Shown: in pieces, positions 1 through 12,539 of the stretch
Layout: each line of letters starts with the position of its first letter
Position numbering within the stretch: position 1 is the first letter of the stretch
Assembly (NCBI GenBank): GCA_013054445.1
Contig: JAAMPI010000405.1
Location: forward strand, 1 to 38,885
Origin: Cudoniella acicularis
Taxonomy: Eukaryota > Ascomycota > Leotiomycetes > Helotiales > Helotiaceae
DNA: 38,885 nt
Direction of reading: 5' to 3'
Translations under genes and position numbers: made by a program
The notes under the pieces: model-generated
What the model was told of the DNA's origin: nothing
Databases searched by the model: none
What the model saw: the letters and a program-made list of their open reading frames with translations, nothing else

Positions 1-591
1 GGGGGTGGGTAATAGTTAGGAAAATCTAAGAATGTCGTAGAATAAATGCAGTAGAGTAAATGAAAATAAAGACATAAATGCATCGTGTCGTAAAATTCGA
101 AAATCTAGAATAAATGAAATTGAAGAGAAATGAAACTTGGTAAACTGCAAAAATAGTAGATATAAATTGTAAATATCAATGAATTTTGATCAATCTCTTT
201 TTGAATATTATAGTAAGCAAAATCTTACACAATCTGATCATCTCAAATCCAGAACAAATACATACATGCAAAAACATATGATTAACATAGATATTTGGCG
301 GGTATTCCCCCCTCCTCATCGCCTGTGTATAAAGTAGCCCTCAAACGCCGTAGATAATGTCGTTGAAACGCCCAGTTGCCTTTATGCACTTTCTTTCCCC
401 TTGACGCCAGTGAACCGCTCAAAATCGTGGACATTCAGTGATGTCGTTCCCCCATGTGTAAAATAACATAACCGGTAGCCTCCAACTCCCCAAGGGTTTG
501 AGATGCCCAAAAAATACCCAACCGGTCGTAAACCGTACAAATTGCACAAATACAAATTTGTGTAGACAAGGAAAAACGTATATATCGTGAT
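1..591. other. AT-rich stretch downstream of the bZIP gene
   Basis: No convincing gene is seen. The first 300 bases are AT-rich with many short A-runs, and the remainder is the 3' flank of the minus-strand bZIP gene. The only open frame (435-617, minus, 60 codons) has no recognisable motif and overlaps the end of the bZIP gene. Confidence 0.5.
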
Positions 592-2161
592 TTAAATCTC
601 TTCAAATCGGCAGACATCCCTGAATTCGGGATATTTTTCCGCGAAGGGTTTCTTCATGCTCATGTTGCTGATGTCGCTAAGATGCGTCTGCATTAGAGGA
701 CTGACCATAATTTGACCATCCTCGAAAGTCAAGGCCTTCATCGGATCATGAGGGAAATTGACGGAAAGGTTCGAAGCATAGTCGTTTTGAAATTCGACAT
801 TATCGTAACGATCCTGATTTTCGATGACCTTTTCTCGAAATTTACCCCAAGGAGGGAGGTCCATCCAGGCCGGATGTGGGATGATCAGCTGGCATGGCCG
901 CGGTGCTTGCCAGTCATGTAATTTTTGGTATGTTTGATAGGTGGGCGAGATTTGCCATTGCACGAATCGATACATGCACATAAAAGAGGCAAGCTTTTCA
1001 GGGATTAGGTTGAAGCCGCGACTGGAGAGGACGGCTGAGTATCGGGCCATTACTTCTGTCAAACTCGAAGGTGGTTTAGCAGGGCCAGGCTGATTAAAGA
1101 GCAGGTGTACGGATGGAAAGGAAGGTCCAATTACATCTTCTCCCTCCCCATGTAAGGCGAGGTGACGTTGCGAGTGAATGACGCTGAACATTAGTTGGTC
1201 CACAAAAGTCACAGGTGCCTTGAGCTTCGTCGAAATTTGCCATGCGTAGATCGAAGGTTGTTGTTGCCAACATGTTGTGGTTGTATAGGGTGGCTGATTG
1301 ATAAGGTCGGTGAGACCTGACTGTTGTAAGTCCGCGAATCGAGAGGGCTGGTTGAATGCAGGATGAAATGGAGCCCATGCTGGAGTTGGCTGGGTGACTG
1401 CTTGTGAGGTATTACCGAATACCATTGGGTCTTCCCACACAGGTGTCACTTGTGTAACTGTGGGTGTGAAGATATTTTTTGAATCCGCGTCGTCCTCGTA
1501 CCTCATCGATGCTGTTGTTGGTGGGAAAACACTTGCGGGATTTGAGGTATAGGCTGAGGTTGTAACCGAAATCTCATGGGCCTCCAGCGATGGAATATGC
1601 GACGGTACCGAACCTGGCCACTGACTTGAAGCTTGCAGTTGCGGTTCGGGAATCCATTCCAATGGCACTTTTTGCGGCAACAACAATTCTTCAGGAATTT
1701 CGGGTGATACAGAATGTGCTATCTCGGGTGCGCTGTGGGCGGCGACTTGAGCTCTCAGGTTCTCTACTTCGGCCTCCAATTCCTTGTTTCTCTTCAGTAC
1801 CCGTTCCATACTGCTGGATCTGTTGTTCTCCTCGAGCTCCTTGACCTTCTTCTCCAAGTTCTCGATATGTTCTTTTGTCCTCTGGCGAATGTTGCGCTGC
1901 GCTTCGCGGTCATTGGCGCGTTTGCGCGCAAGCTGTGCTTTGCTCAGATGTGTGACGGATCGTTTCCCCCCTCGAGAGCCTATAACAAGTGTTAGCAATT
2001 GTCTTCTGTGAATAGAGGCAGAGGCAGAGGCAGAGACAAGTGCCCCACTGACCCTTCTTGCGAGGCTCCTCCTCCACGGCAGCGGGACTCGTTGAACTGC
2101 GGGCGCTGGACATCGTGTCTGTTACTGAGGCTGGTGGCATGACGATTGTATCATGAATCAT
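592..2161 (-). CDS. bZIP transcription factor with DUF3425-type C-terminus
   Basis: Probable nuclear DNA-binding regulator of 498 residues in two exons: 2161-2053 and 1979-592. The 73-bp intron (1980-2052) has donor GTCAGT, branch-like GCTAAC and acceptor TTATAG, and joining the exons keeps frame through a split Gly codon. The basic region lies at about residues 55-70 (RKRANDREAQRNIRQR) and is followed by a leucine-zipper coiled coil to about residue 115. A Pro/Ser/Thr/Gln-rich middle is typical of an activation region. The last ~200 residues (Trp-rich, 'MYRFVQWQISPTYQTY', 'PCQLIIPHPAWMDLPPWGKFRE') match the DUF3425 module found after bZIPs in filamentous fungi. Start: the first in-frame ATG at 2161 is used, but ATGs at 2140 and 2113 are equally possible. 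Family assignment is firm; the target genes are unknown. Confidence 0.9.
2015..2038. repeat. GAGGCA hexanucleotide repeat inside the bZIP intron
   Basis: Three perfect GAGGCA units plus one GAGACA variant. On the coding (minus) strand this gives a TGCCTC pyrimidine-rich run in the middle of the 73-bp intron, upstream of the branch-like GCTAAC. Nearly a third of the intron is therefore microsatellite and could vary in length between strains. Confidence 0.8.
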
Positions 2162-4283
2162 GCTCCTCGCGCGAATTGGGAGCCCTGGACGCGCAAGTGA
2201 AGCTGTTGATGGGTATTGCCCGGGATGGCGGGACGTGCAGAAAGAAGAGGGCAGAGATATGGGGCGAGGATGAAAAATGAAGACTTTCGGAAACGGCTGG
2301 CGGGGCAGGAGGAAGTTTTCCTGGCTTGATACTGGACAGAAGTGGAGATATCAATCCTCAGAATTCGGGGTCCACGGCCATTTTGAGAATGGCACATAAC
2401 ATATACTGAATGGCTTTTGCGCCTGAGCCTGATCCTGAACCATTGTGAATCTAGGCGTGAGGGCAGAGCTGGCCGCTAGCAACAGGGTGGGGCAATGGCA
2501 GTCAGTGGTGCGGTGGACAGAAGGACGGATAGAAAAACGGGCCAGGAGGGTCAGGCCTCGCCTCAGCATCGCCAGCAGCATGAGGGAGTTCCTCGACCTT
2601 CCAAGCCAAAGCTGGTGGCAGGGTGCGAGGGCGAGGGCGAGGGTACGAGCGAGGATGTGGACGTGCTGATGCGGGCAGCGGGCCCCGGGTATGCTTCGGG
2701 TTTAGAGCTTTCTCTCCGACACGCCTCACCGTATCCGGAATCTTCCGTTGCCCTTCTAACTCCATCACCATTGACCATTCACCACCACAACACCAACACC
2801 AACAACCATCGCTATCAACACATCCCCGTCTTGTTTCTCTCGCACAACGCGGTCTACGCAGCGTGCAGCGTCTAGCGGACCGCACTGCACTCGGATTCCG
2901 CACTCCCAGCTGACCGCTGCTGCTATTCACCGTCATCCAGGCACGCTATGTGGGCCAAGCCATGCAATGCCGTCGGCTTGCTCCAACAATAATGCCGCGA
3001 CCTGCAGCGAGCAACCAAACCTGCTCCAGCTTGGACGGCTGCGACGACAGCAGTGCGCCTCTGCCAGCCGCCAAACGTCAGAGAGCCAGCGCTTGGCTGT
3101 CTGGGGAACAGCGCCCTCTCCAGAACCCTTTCGCGTTTTTTTAGACTTCTGTGCGCCGACCGGCAAATTTTATTAAGCCATTCTCTTCCTTCAAGCTTCA
3201 GCTCGCCATCATGAATTGAGAGTTGTGCCAGCAGCCAACACTCGAACAAACACAGCCAGACTCAGCCTGCTGGAAGTCGGAACAGCATAGTCGGAGAATG
3301 CTGAGTCTCAAGAAAGGCACTCTTGGTGTTCCCCCTTTCTCATGTTTTGATTTGCTGCCTCCCCTCGCACCGTCAATTAGAGTTTGGACGGCGTCGACGA
3401 TGACAGCGGACTCGGCGAGGATGCCCGGCTAACCAACCAATTTTCGATGTCTTGCATTCTTGCAACTCCTGGGTCCCGACTCCCAAGGAGGGCAAGCTGT
3501 GACAGACTCATTTGTCTTCGGGAGATGATGAGAGCGCCTGACGCTCTTCGTAGGAGTCAACTGGCGGAAAATCCAAGGAGACGGTAAAAAGCAGCCACAT
3601 CTATTGACCGCTTCTCGAGGTCCACCTTATTCTTCTTGCGGTTTCGAGAAGCATATATGGTTTAAGCATGCACCAGTCGGCGCCACCCTGCACTCCAACG
3701 AGACACTCAAAACACTTTCAGTAAATTTAGATAGGGCAAAGGGAGAAACAGGTGCCGAGGAGTACTTTGGAGTCTTGGTCAGCTTTATTAGCTTTCCTTT
3801 CAATCTCCTATACTTTGCATGTCCAACGGGATTCCGAGAGCCAGCCCTGTGCATAGACGTTCTGGTTTCTGGAGAGTTAGGAATGAAAGCTCCGTATGCC
3901 GGTGATCGAGCTTCATGATCTTCATCGAAAGAAAGGTGCTTGATCTTGCATGCGTCCCGAGGCGGGATGAATCGCTGGAGCTTGAGCTTGCGTTCTGTAA
4001 GCTGGGTTGCTGGGGATCAAAATTCGGCAAGAAATTCGATGTTCATTCGGTATCCTCTTTTAGCTCCAAGGGAGTTAAGCCATAGTTCAGGACAGTGGTA
4101 ATGTCTGTCGCCCAATGAGGTGGATCACAAACCAACGTAGGTCTCCCGTTATCCTCACTACTATTCATCGCTGATCCGAAATTTTCCTTCCTCTCCCGGA
4201 TTGTCGTTGCATCTTACCAGATTAACAAACAACCACGATTCAAAATAAGGAACACCTGGTCTGAGCGAGTCATTTCTTCATGA
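2162..4283. other. Gene-free interval upstream of the bZIP gene
   Basis: Several overlapping open frames on both strands between 2150 and 3250 reflect locally GC-rich sequence with simple repeats: GAGGGC units near 2626-2650 and CAC/AAC units near 2770-2810. None has a motif, a codon pattern or an intron structure I can defend. Part of this is expected to be the bZIP promoter and 5' leader. From about 3600 to 4280 I see nothing. Confidence 0.45.
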
Positions 4284-4931
4284 TCAACCCCCTTGATCGA
4301 GGATAAAGATTATTCGAAACGTGAGGCTCAATTTGTGGTCAGTAACAGACCTTACAAGGTCATTAGTTTCAGGCAATTCTGGATGATGGCCGATAGATAG
4401 CGCGCATGCGGTGTCTACTACCAAACCAGTTGACATCGGCTTGACACCCAAGCAGTCTTCTGCGGAGGTTAGAGCTGTTGGCGAACTCAATACTTCAACT
4501 GAGCGACCTCTGGAAACTTTATTCCCCTGAGTCATATGTTTCCATCCGCTTCTTCATCGACGATACTTTCTCCTCATTCGCGGATCACGACGAATAGCGG
4601 CCAACAGCACTCCGATGTGGCTTTCCCCTCCCCCAGAATAAAGAGTATCACTGCTTGGTACATTTTCTTCGCGGTTCTTCAAACAAGGCAGAAGTGGGCT
4701 TTGATCAGCACATCCTTCGCATCCTATGTACTCAAAATCTGTCTCCGGAAGCGATACTGTAACAGCATTTGTGGAAATTACTCGCAATATCGCATCAGTA
4801 AACCGGTCAAACTCACTATCGACATCTAGCGGTGGCTCAGCGGAGGTTTGTCGTTCATCTGTTCGCAGCTTCACCGCCCCGGCCCGATATTTTGTGGCTG
4901 AAATCCAGTCGAGTCTCAATAATGGTGGCAA
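4284..4931 (-). pseudogene. Unrecognised reading frame broken by a single in-frame TGA
   Basis: Two open stretches, 4931-4557 and 4553-4284, lie in the same minus-strand frame and are separated only by a TGA at 4554-4556. That is 648 nt with one internal stop, too open for chance. The composition looks coding (Arg/Glu/Asp/Leu-rich, for example 'KLRTDERQTSAEPPLDVDSEFDRF' split around residues 20-45, then 'GVLLAAIRRDPRMRRKYRR' just before the stop). No family is recognised. No ATG opens the first stretch; an acceptor-like TTGTAG just upstream, near 4965, hints at a missing 5' exon. It could be a decayed gene, or a gene whose intron I have not resolved. Overlapping plus-strand frames (4536-5091) are taken as antisense shadows. 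Confidence 0.35.
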
Positions 4932-7900
4932 AATCGCAAGCGAATCACAGAGGCTGACTACAAATGAAGTTCAACATTTTCTGCTTCACAATCTAGCCCT
5001 TCAGCATTGGTATTTTCAGTTAGGCAGTGACACATACTTCGAAGTATGTCTCTCAAGTCTCGATCTCAATCATTCAATTGGGCTCTTCTAGGCTCGCCTA
5101 CCCCGCAAATTCCCCTATTCATCGTATGATATTTCCCCACAAACAAGAAAGTCTGCCGCGAATGCGCAACACGCCTCACTGCAGGATCAGCAGAATGATT
5201 TCATAACCCCCGAGACGAGGCCCCGTTACAACATATCGACATTTAGTTTGACGCTAGATAGGTAACCGAATCTAACATTAGCATGACAGGTCCGCAGAAA
5301 TTCCCCACCTGGTTGAACAACGATATAATGTGCACGTGTTCTCGTGTGAATGGAGCATATAAGCATCATGTCATTATTCCCCCAAATCTCGCGTCGATTC
5401 CAAAGAAAATCAAGAACCTCACTTACTTCCGAGGTTTCGAGAAACTTGCTCGTCCCTGGGCTTGTCTCACTCGCAACACCCCAGAATAAGGAGAATGCTT
5501 GATTCCATGCGGATATACTCTTACTTCACATCCCGCTCCAACACACCAACAGACGCGATCCCGAGATATCTTGCTTCAAACATGTCTCGTGACAGGCAAT
5601 AAATTAAAGTTTGGACTTTCCTCGGATCATATAGAGTTCTTCTGGAAAGACTGATGTTACGATCCTCTCTGTATTCCGGTTTCATCTTCACTTCAGATAA
5701 GGGACACGAGCTACAGTAATAGGACTCGTGACCCGCCCCGAGGGGATATAACCTTGGATGTAGCCGAAAACCTTAAGTTGGTTCCTCTGTTCTCTCGAGT
5801 ATTTCGTTAGTTACCGCTTACATTGCATGTCTAGCCTTAAACCCTCCTTTCTGGGTACCGCTATGTTAAACAGCACTTTGTTCCCAGTAATAGGGAGGGA
5901 TGTGTTTGCTGCTTTAGGATCCCTAGTGGGCCAATAGCATGTATCCTCTCAACCTCATCGCCGATGATGCCGATGGATGAAACATACACCGCTCTGTGTC
6001 AACGGTACACTGGCACATCCTTTCAGCATCCAAGTTTCTTTACCAAATACGTCGTTGACGCGCTATTGTGCCCGATGCTGCCTCCACACTCTCTTATTCC
6101 CGCATCCCTCACACAGAGCCCTACTTAGCAATCACATAGTGTTTGACAAATAAGGAATATATACTTCTTACACCGCTATATCGCGTCAGAATTCCTCCAC
6201 ACCCTCTCACATCACTTACTATCATCTATGCCGCACTTTCGCCGATGAGCTGTCGCCTAAACACTAATCCGCCACGAATTTTCAATTGTCACACCGTCAT
6301 ACGCAGCCATTCAAGATCTGTCGGAGACATTTCTGAAGGAGAAGGGGGGCATAAACAGGCAATCAAAACATACTTCATACACCGCTCCTACTGCAGCATC
6401 CAGCCGAGCACACCCTGATTTCATCTCGACTCTCTAGCAGGAACTTTTCAAATTCTCGGCGCTCGCGCTCAGACGAAGAATGGCCGTACTTGTCCCGACG
6501 AATACCTTCAAAGCCCGGAACATGCAACATCATTTGGATCACAAGCCATTTTTCACACGTGGCGGCCTATCTTATTTTGGATTCTCCGACTTGAGTTTTT
6601 ATAGTCCGATGGGTACTTCCTCCCGCGTAACACCAGTGACCAGTCCTACCTCACGAATACCGAAAATACACACCTCACCGTCCAACGCAGTTGGTTCTAA
6701 CAAGCATCTGAATATCTAAACATCACTTACCTGCTAAGTCGTCGGGATATCCTTCAAATCCGGACCTTTCATAACTTTCCCCTTGTTTTCCCTCTTTCGT
6801 ATATTCGCGCGGACACACAAACAAATGTGCACGCGTATCCATGCTCTTTTTGACTTGTGGCTACTGTGAAAATCCAGGACATTTCAAGAATACGACCTCG
6901 ACTTTGTTCCTAATGCACAGGGGTTCCATATCTTATCTAAGCGAGCCCCCTAAAACATACGGGAAGACGAGCCAGAGCACGGGTGGCTGTGAGCAGGATG
7001 GGTCTTGGTGGCTACCTCAGCCCATAAGCCCGGAAGTGGGACTTGTGCGACCAAGTGGTCGAGCACGTCATCGGAGACGGGTGTCTACCTCCTTTTGAAT
7101 TTTCACACATTTGCTTTTGGCCGGAATTTATTTACTATGGTCTGCAGAAGCCTAGAGGATTGCATGTGCAAAATTCAAGTTAGAGATAGAATTCATTTGA
7201 AATCCGATTTTCGACCCTTCAGTCGTATCGGATATTGTTATTTGACAAATTTTAATGGAAAGTTTCCACTTCCACTTGTCTCAATTCAACATCCAATGAA
7301 TTTTCGGCTTAATAATTATCTGCCAAATACTACTTTATTAATTATACCTTCGAATATTTAATCCTCATCCATTCTGCTTCGACGGCGAATTTACGAAAAA
7401 GCGTTTTCAATGTGTCAAGACCCCATTCAACGATCCGATGCCCTGTAGTAGACATGGCATTAATATTTGCAAATCCTGAGGTCTGCTACTTCTTTATTAC
7501 TCAATGGAGTAGACCGACTGGCTTTTCCCCTAAAACTGCCTCATCGACTGAGATCCAATTCACATGTTATACTCCTTAATTTGACAGCAACAACAAAACT
7601 ATCACATTTCCGGACAACCGGACGTGCTATATTCCATATTCACGGAGCGCAGTGTTAGCCAAACTTATAATTACATCCATCCCAACTTAGCAACTACTGG
7701 TTTTTTCCTCTGGCCAGAAGTTCTTTAACGTGTACCAAAGTACATGTCATTTGTCGAACGTATCCTCTTCCACTTTATACACGAGACAGAAGGGGTAAAT
7801 ATGGGCAATTTTGATAGCCCTGGTGCCGGCAAGTGTTGAGTATATATCGAGAAGAACTGCTAGATCTTGATGAGACACGCCTGCTTCACAAAAAGAGAAC

Positions 7901-10900
7901 ATTCGATGCAGATATAAACCTGTTTATTTTTCCATTCTCCTTTTTTTGAAGAGTTCGAGCTATCTTCCACTTGGGTGGGTGGTTGGATGGAGAAATCTAT
8001 GGGTTTTTATATGCGGAGAAGAAGCGCAGGAAAGTGAATCAAATGAGAGGGAGGGCAGGAAGGAGCGAGGTGAATTGGTAGTGGGGTTGGTACAAGTTGA
8101 GATTCAATGCAAGTCTCGTATTCCGCTAGTGTCGCGATACTAAGCATTCACTGTACTTGAAGGAAAGTGTTGAATATAAGGCTTACCAAACTACCAAGTG
8201 TTTTTGCCGTACATATCAACTGTGAATCACTACGAATTCAGCAAGTATTGACTATTGTTAGCAGTGAATGCAATGGAGGTGAGTGAATCCTGATTCCTGA
8301 CATAACATATCTATATATATCCTGGCCCCTAGCTGTTAATTCAACTGCCACCAACTAAGGGAAAACAACATAAAAAGGTGTATAAGAAAGACCCCACAAA
8401 CAGCACGTTGGGTTTCAAATTCCGGATATCCAGAGAGAAGTCCAAGATATTCGAAGAGGAGCAAAATAAGTGCATCCCGGTTCAGTTGCGGCGGGCTGGC
8501 GGAAGGTGGGGATAGCGGACTCTGGACTCTTGGTTTCTTCAAGTTGGTGTAGAAGTGATGTTATATTTACTTTTCGGGGCAGGAAATATTGAAATTTGTT
8601 TTCTGGAGGGGAAATATTGCGCGTGCTATTGAGAGGTTTTATGTTGTTGGAAAACAGCACGCTGTCATTTCCTGCCCATTCCTAAGCTATGTTTTAAACG
8701 GAGAAGCTCCCTAGTTCAATAGATTTAAAAAGAAATTCTATAAGTACCCGAGAAGGGGCTTGTAGCTCAGGCAGACAGTTGACTTGAATCTCCTGGGGTT
8801 TTGCTGAAAGTTGGAGGCGAGCAGTGTTCCAGACGGCGAACGCGAAATCTCTATGATTGTTCGCTGCTACGTACGAGTTCTGGAGTTTAAATAACCGTGT
8901 GCGGAAACCACTTGGTGGGGCAGTGTTCACAATTGATGGCTTTATATGGAATTGTGGATGCAAAATTCAAATTATCCAATTCAAATCCAATTTAATCCAG
9001 TGTATAGCGTTCGAGATTTTACGAGTTCCAAACTGGCGGTGAATTCCGACCTGTTAAGGAGCGCTTTTCTGCGGTTATCTATAAATTGCCAGCACCAGGT
9101 GGAAGTCAAATCAACAGCATGACCATTGCATCATACAGTCCAGTCACAATATGGAAAGACGGGGTTTGAATCCAAATACCACGAGCTACTTGGTGTCAGT
9201 GATGCAAGTACATTTTCTTGAAGGAGAAAATCAATAATCTAAGTTCATGGCGGAGTATCTTCACAGGCACATGTACCGAGACGATGTTGCGAAAATTGAA
9301 AATGCACTGTCAAAGAACTTCACGCTGTCAATTTTAAACTCTCCTACTTCGACGCTCGAGCACAAACCATTTCGGTAATACCATTCGTAGAACCCTTTTC
9401 TTCGCACATGCAGGAATGGTATTCCTTAAAAATTTTCGTATACGGATGTGCGTAGTCGAAGAGGGTGGGCGAGCTGGAGTTGGGTTGAAGTCTCTTCTCT
9501 CGATGGCAAAGCCGCTTTGCTGGTGTGATTTGGTATACAGATATAATCCTCATTGGTCAACTTTTATAAATAAGCTCTAGTGGTGGTGCAGCATTTTGGC
9601 TTACGATAAACTTAGTTTTCCTCAAGTTTTGTATCACTGAATCACTACTCGGTGACTCTTTGTAGAGAGCTGACGGAGAGTAGCGCACAAAGGTCGTCAC
9701 CTTTTGCACATTGTTAGCCTTTTAATTCAAGATACATATATTTGAGAAAGTCGGGGTTGAGGAGCGAGACGGGAGATGGCTACCAGAAGAGTGCGGAAGC
9801 AAATAACTGATAAACTAGAAACCTTAATAAAGGAAGTTCCCTTCTGATTTTTAATATATATTTCCTACTCCACACCCCTTCGATCTCGGGTTTATGCGGC
9901 GTTGATTTGCCAAACCGAGAAGTGTAACGCATGGGGGAGCTTCTGACGCTCCCAGGATTTGTTTGCTATTAGACGATCGTCTTGAGCCGATTCTTGAGTG
10001 ATACTGGGAGATAAAGGTATTCATGTAACCGGTGAGTTCGAATTCTATTGTTTCCTCAAGTCAGGAGTATAAGATTCGTTGTTTGTTAATGTGGTTGGAA
10101 ATGGAAAGTGACAGTAATTTAATTATTGACAGCGTGATATTTTTTGACAGTATCGTACTTTTTAACAATAGTACGAGGTACAGTGCCTTGAATTGATCAA
10201 GAAAGAGGAGATAATTATTTCTTTTGTTTTTGGGAAATTGAAAATTTGATTTGAAGCCTGAGATTCCCCACCCCGCAGGGCATCTCTCAGCCCTGGGAGT
10301 CTTGGACATTGATTTCGGCGTCGATTTGGAAAGCGATGATATTCTAACTCCAGGATTATTTGTTACTATTTATAATCTGTGAATGGTCAAAAGGTTGCGT
10401 GAACCATTCACATCTGCCATCTACTAGCAGTCACATGACACACCCCTCTTGAAAGTAAAAGTGCCATGGCGGCCGCAACGCATTCGCATCAACCCCAAGC
10501 AGTAACAAATTCACGAGATCTTCGGAAATAACTTTTAATTATCCACGCCGGCGGGTACATATATCATCAACTTCAACGCAAAATTCCCCTTTCCAGGACC
10601 GGGTGATGAACAAGGTTAGACATGCGGCGGACTGCGCCACTGCTTACTTGCAAGAAATTGCAGTGAAACGCTTTGATGGTACGAAAGGGAATGCTCGCCG
10701 CTCGTAAAAAAATAAGGTTAAAACTTGAAACATAACTGAAGTATTTTTAGAAAATGGATGGAGTCCTATTTGTCCTGCCTCTTATAGTGGCTGGAATGGA
10801 AGATCGCGCTTTCTGAGATGAGAAATCGCGGTATACCACCTCGCCTCATCCTAGGGAAGCTGAATGGCCAATTCTCTGAATTCACACAGAGTGGCTTGGT

Positions 10901-11744
10901 GAATATTGTATCTGCTGTTTGGAAGCCAGCATTTGTAAAAATTTTGAGGTGGCTGCGACGCTTTTTCCCTTCTTGCTCGCGAGATTTTGCTAGATACTTT
11001 CCCCCCCTCATGCGCGGGCAGAATACTGCGAGTGTTGCAGTCACGTGAAGAGTTGGAATCGACAGATTGTTGTTTTTAAGTCGTGAAACTTTGGAGCGTT
11101 TGAAATATTTTAGGTTGTGTAGCATTGTACGCTAAGCACTCCATAAAGGGTGGATTAAGGATGGAAACACTGAATTAGATTGAAGCCTAGGTACGCTATT
11201 TGGAAGTATTTTTTTTATAGCGATGTGATTGTAAACTCGTAACACTGTGACAAATAGATTGTTCTTCAGGAGAGGCTGCTACATTTCTTGCGTTCTTTCC
11301 CGACGACGTTTATGAAAAATTTACTAAACCGATTATTTTTACCTACACAGCCTTCTGATGTCAGCCGCCGTGTGAGGGATCACGCCGCATCAGCTTTTTC
11401 TTGATAGGGGGAAATTACCGACTCCCCAGTGTGGAAAAAGGCTGATTCGGAAGGATTGTAGGACGAGGTGGTAGGAACGCCGCACTGAATAATAACCCAC
11501 AGCCTATTGTGACAAGCGAGCATTGTCCCACAGGAACAAAGGAGCGAAGGAAGGGAGGAACAATTTTTTTATGAGTGTTATACAATATTTTTTTTGAATG
11601 ATATTTAAAGATACTTTCCCATCTTCTTCCACTACCAAATTGTGCAAAATATCAAAATAAAACGCATCAAGCAATTCTGAGAAGTCAAATCGACACATTT
11701 TCTGCAACAAGACTTCTCATCGCCGGCCACTATCACCAAACAAC
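4932..11744. other. Long gene-free interval with opposite strand composition in its two halves
   Basis: No gene, RNA gene or intact mobile element can be supported in these 6.8 kb. All open frames are short (mostly under 120 codons) and lack motifs. Base composition is not neutral: from about 4.9 to 7.8 kb the plus strand is C-rich over G (6181-6240: C 24, G 5 by hand count), and from about 7.8 to 9.8 kb it is G-rich over C (8041-8100: G 28, C 3). The block is moderately AT-rich and could be an old decayed repeat or intergenic heterochromatin. The last ~200 bases would contain the promoter of the gene starting at 11745. Confidence 0.45.
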
Positions 11745-12539
11745 ATGAAGCTCTCCAACACATTTGCGACGCTTGTCGCAACAGTTCACTTTCGAGAAGT
11801 ACTCGGCCAAGGCCACTCCTCACCTTTTCCCAACGAAGGTCTCCAAAGTGGTACACCTCTCAGGAACCGGGATATCCAAAACTTAACGTTCTATTCCACA
11901 ACGTTCTATCCACAAGCGCCTGTTGTTCGATTTGAAAGCACAATGATTATTCCCGCATCATCGCCTGACCCAATACAAAACGGCCATGTTCAAGCAGTTT
12001 GGCCAGGAGTGAACAACAAAACTTTGCTGCAGAACGTCATGACGAATACCGGTGGTGTTGGGGAATGGTTCACCTTTCCGTTCTTCTGTTGCACTACATC
12101 GGGGCACCTTGCCAACCAATCACAAGTTTATCCAGGTGATAGTTTGACAACAACATACCTATGGGATCAGGCACACAACAAATGGCTAGATAGCTGGGTA
12201 TCCTCGCCCGGCGACGCAGGGGTACAGGCGGGATCAACTGGATTTATCGGCGGCATCACCTTTGACCCCAATATTGCTCCCGGGCACGATGTTGCAATGG
12301 ACACGGCATCATTAAACATAGAACTCCAAGATGGATCGACTTGGGACTTCGGGCCCATTATCTGGCAAAATATTCTCGTCGTCGCACAAACCACAGATGA
12401 CTCGTGGTGTACCAAGCCTTCCGTAACCGACAATATGAACTTTCAGATGTCGGTTCCCACTAGCAATACCGCCAATGGAACTACCACTTGTTATATTGCG
12501 AGCATGGTTTTCACTAGTCCAACCAAGTTCGGCAATTGA
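11745..12539 (+). CDS. Secreted protein of unknown function, 264 residues
   Basis: Single-exon gene. The N-terminus (residues 1-22, hydrophobic core 'FATLVATV') resembles a signal peptide, although 'HFRE' makes the hydrophobic stretch short. The mature part is rich in Thr, Ser, Asn, Trp and Gly, has four Cys (115, 116, 222, 249; room for two disulfides) and four N-glycosylation sequons (Asn46, 91, 124, 244), all typical of an extracellular fungal protein. The alternating beta-type pattern ('AVWPGVNNKT', 'GEWFTFPFFCC', 'TYLWDQAHNKWLDSWVSSPG', 'TWDFGPIIWQNILVVAQ') is reminiscent of beta-sandwich folds such as the G1 peptidase or concanavalin-A-like families. I cannot place the catalytic Gln/Glu pair, so no enzyme activity is assigned. 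An AATAAA-like signal lies near 12803. The ATG context follows a pyrimidine/CA-rich leader. Confidence 0.8.
   Translation: MKLSNTFATLVATVHFREVLGQGHSSPFPNEGLQSGTPLRNRDIQNLTFYSTTFYPQAPVVRFESTMIIPASSPDPIQNGHVQAVWPGVNNKTLLQNVMTNTGGVGEWFTFPFFCCTTSGHLANQSQVYPGDSLTTTYLWDQAHNKWLDSWVSSPGDAGVQAGSTGFIGGITFDPNIAPGHDVAMDTASLNIELQDGSTWDFGPIIWQNILVVAQTTDDSWCTKPSVTDNMNFQMSVPTSNTANGTTTCYIASMVFTSPTKFGN

Noticed and set aside
2151..3250. Overlapping open frames of 60-144 codons on both strands
   Set aside because: Explained by GC-rich, stop-poor low-complexity sequence; no motifs, and frames on opposite strands compete equally.
3604..3918. 104-codon plus-strand frame
   Set aside because: No recognisable motif, no supporting introns and an opposing minus-strand frame of similar quality.
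8756..8830. tRNA-like text GGGGCTTGTAGCTCAGGCAG
   Set aside because: It resembles an A box, but no B box (GGTTCGANTCC), no matching acceptor stem and no anticodon arm follow within tRNA length.
9160..9180. B-box-like GGGTTTGAATCC
   Set aside because: No A box or cloverleaf can be drawn upstream.
10766..11125. 119-codon minus-strand frame with repeated PRMR-GG text
   Set aside because: The repetition comes from two short similar DNA words; the composition is not protein-like and the frame is isolated.
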